From assembly GCF_003324165.1 (NCBI RefSeq), contig NW_025407828.1, positions 124,001-188,000 of the forward strand: a stretch of DNA of 64,000 nucleotides, given 5' to 3'. The notes beneath the pieces are model-generated. The model saw only the letters and a list, made by a program, of their open reading frames with translations. It made no database searches and was not told the origin of the DNA. Both the position numbers and the translations under genes were made by a program. This document shows, piece by piece, positions 62,738-64,000 of the stretch. Every line of letters begins with the position of its first letter. Within the stretch, counting starts at the first letter, position 1. The stretch is from Naegleria lovaniensis (lineage: Eukaryota; Heterolobosea; Eutetramitea; Acrasida; Naegleriidae).

Positions 62738-63304
62738 ATGGCTAAACAAACTACTCAAGTCAGCAACGCTGGAGCCAAGACTCAAATCCATCATTATGAA
62801 ATTATTGCTAGAAAGCTTCCAGGAAACTCAACTGAGAGACCACCACTCTTCAGAATGCAAATCTTCGCTCCAAACAAGGTCATTGCTAGATCTCGTTTCT
62901 GGTATTTCATGAGCAGAATCAACAAGTTGAAGAAGGCCAACGGTGAAATTGTTTCATTGAAGGAAGTTAAGGAAGCTCAACCAGGTACTGTCAAGAACTT
63001 TGGTGTTTGGATTAGATACAACAGCAGATCTAACATTAGAAACATGTACAAGGAATACCGTGATACATCCGTCTCTGGTGCTGTTAAGCAAATGTACGAT
63101 GAGATGGCTTCCAGACACATGGCCAGATTCTTCTCTATCCACGTCAGAAAGGCTGGACTCATCGAAGAGGCTAAGAGAGCTCACATTCAAACCTTCTCCG
63201 ATCCAGAGGTTAAGTTCCCACCTATCTGGAAGAAGAAGAAGATTGAAAAGCAAAACAAGACAAGATTCGCTGCTGCCAAGCCAAAGTTGATCCTTACTGC
63301 ATAA
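62738..63304 (+). CDS. RPL18A: 60S ribosomal protein eL20 (L18a)
   Basis: Large-subunit ribosomal protein of 188 residues, single exon. Blocks match eukaryotic L18a directly: HHYEIIARKLP, PPLFRMQIFAPNKVIARSRFWYF, GEIVSLKEV, VKNFGVWIRYNSRSNIRNMYKEYRD, SGAVKQMYDEMASRHMAR and KFPPIWKKKK. The family length is 170-190. Codon choice is visibly narrower than in neighbours (frequent AAG, GCT, ATC, AGA, CCA), as expected of a highly expressed gene. An AATAAA-like stretch follows the stop (about 63304-63320). Confidence 0.97.
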   Translation: MAKQTTQVSNAGAKTQIHHYEIIARKLPGNSTERPPLFRMQIFAPNKVIARSRFWYFMSRINKLKKANGEIVSLKEVKEAQPGTVKNFGVWIRYNSRSNIRNMYKEYRDTSVSGAVKQMYDEMASRHMARFFSIHVRKAGLIEEAKRAHIQTFSDPEVKFPPIWKKKKIEKQNKTRFAAAKPKLILTA

Positions 63305-63472
63305 ATAAAATAACAATAAATTTCATAAATTAATGTCATTCGTGCATAAATGATTTGACCCCAAAGGCGCGCAGTTCAAGCAAAAGTTGAACTTTTTAAT
63401 TCGTGCGAAGATATTGAGAAACTGTATGAGAGCCGAAACGGTCCTACTACTACTTGTGAGGAACTGGAACAA

Positions 63473-63991
63473 TCAAACAAGAACCCACAGCAAATCATTC
63501 TCTTTGAGATTAAAATCTTTCAAAAACGTGTTATCTAAATCTAGTTGAATTCGGGAATTAAATCGATCCGTGCATTGAACTCTTATTCTTGAAAATGGAG
63601 TTTCTCGCTTTTTCCAAATCGAAGATCCGGTTAAGATTATTGAGGATGGAGAAGATGTTTTAAGGTGGTGTGTTGTTGGTTGTAGATTTGTATTCACAAT
63701 TTCACACTTATCATTCCACCTTTTCAATGTGACTTGTTGAACGAATTCTAGCGATTCAGGATATTTCTCCATTCTTATTAATGTGCTATATAATTCCTTT
63801 CCATTATTCGAATTTACATATTTTACCATGAGTGTGAGAGGACTCGACGTCGAATGAGTAGTACTGACTGAATTTGCATGTATAGATGTGGCTGAAGATG
63901 ACGATTTTGTGTGGCTACTACCTGGAGTGACACGTTGTTGTTGCATGGTTGGTTGTGAAGAATGAGTGGAAATGGTGGTATTGTCCACCAT
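63473..63991 (-). CDS. Ser/Thr-rich protein, unidentified, possibly continuing past the window
   Basis: A 172-residue frame starting MVDNTTISTHSSQPTMQQQ. The frame stays open to the right edge of the window, so an upstream start or exon cannot be excluded. Residues 1-50 are Ser/Thr/Gln/His low-complexity. The rest looks like a small beta/alpha domain (LTLMVKYVNSNNGKELYSTL, FSRIRVQCTDRFNSRIQLDL) ending KDFNLKENDLLWVLV. No family recognised. It is convergent with eL20, 168 bases apart. Confidence 0.55.
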   Translation of the reverse strand: MVDNTTISTHSSQPTMQQQRVTPGSSHTKSSSSATSIHANSVSTTHSTSSPLTLMVKYVNSNNGKELYSTLIRMEKYPESLEFVQQVTLKRWNDKCEIVNTNLQPTTHHLKTSSPSSIILTGSSIWKKRETPFSRIRVQCTDRFNSRIQLDLDNTFLKDFNLKENDLLWVLV

Positions 63992-64000
63992 TGATGTTGT

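Noticed and set aside
1-64000. Mobile elements, retroelements, viral insertions, CRISPR arrays, rRNA genes
   Set aside because: None was found: no transposase, integrase or reverse-transcriptase motif, no terminal repeats and no regular spacer array. The 56677-56759 inverted repeat has no target duplication or coding content between its arms.

Overview
This looks like nuclear DNA of a free-living amoeboflagellate of the Naegleria type (Heterolobosea). The sequence is AT-rich and very gene-dense. Introns are short GT-AG introns, 40 to 284 nt where I could place them. Genes sit back to back on both strands, often with under 100 bases between them. The content is eukaryotic throughout: peroxin AAA-ATPase, EMC6, importin alpha, ribosomal protein eL20, a STE-type kinase, BTB, F-box and LRR proteins. 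DNAI7, a flagellar dynein-associated protein, implies a flagellate stage. Many start codons sit directly behind a run of A, which helped choose starts. I saw no transposon, retroelement, CRISPR array, rRNA or convincing tRNA. The genus is an inference from style and content, not a database match.

Layout. 0-9 kb: 5' end of a D-glutamate cyclase-like gene, a sedolisin/TPP1-type lysosomal protease, an ankyrin-repeat protein and DNAI7. 9-18 kb: an 880-residue coiled-coil protein sharing a divergent, palindrome-bearing promoter with DNAI7, then PEX6, a two-helix membrane protein, a C2-domain protein and importin alpha. 18-35 kb: a nine-exon ammonium transporter with a 13-nt microexon, an F-box/LRR/double-MATH protein, EMC6, a zinc-cluster regulator, a DUF4116 repeat protein, an unresolved acidic protein, a second F-box/LRR protein and a mitochondrial-looking TPR-like protein. 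35-50 kb: a large secreted vitellogenin-N-like protein with a strongly cationic insert, a PX protein, a GRF-zinc-finger SNF2 annealing-helicase-like protein, a BTB/discoidin-like protein and a Cdc7/SepA-type kinase. 50-64 kb: a START-like lipid-binding protein, small membrane proteins, a 1555-residue beta-propeller/solenoid-like protein, an Mpv17 family protein, a broken-looking Ras-like GTPase, a CCHC zinc-knuckle protein, eL20 and an uncharacterised Ser/Thr-rich protein.

The genes do not form one pathway; this is ordinary core-plus-accessory chromosome. Themes that recur are peroxisome/endolysosome/membrane biology (PEX6, Mpv17, TPP1, PX, EMC6), ubiquitin-ligase adaptors (two F-box/LRR proteins, one BTB protein) and flagellar structure (DNAI7 and possibly its divergent coiled-coil neighbour). 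The most unusual item is the vitellogenin-N-like cationic protein at 35.5-39.8 kb. Splice joins were worked out by hand from reading frame, donor and acceptor; positions are given so they can be tested against RNA.
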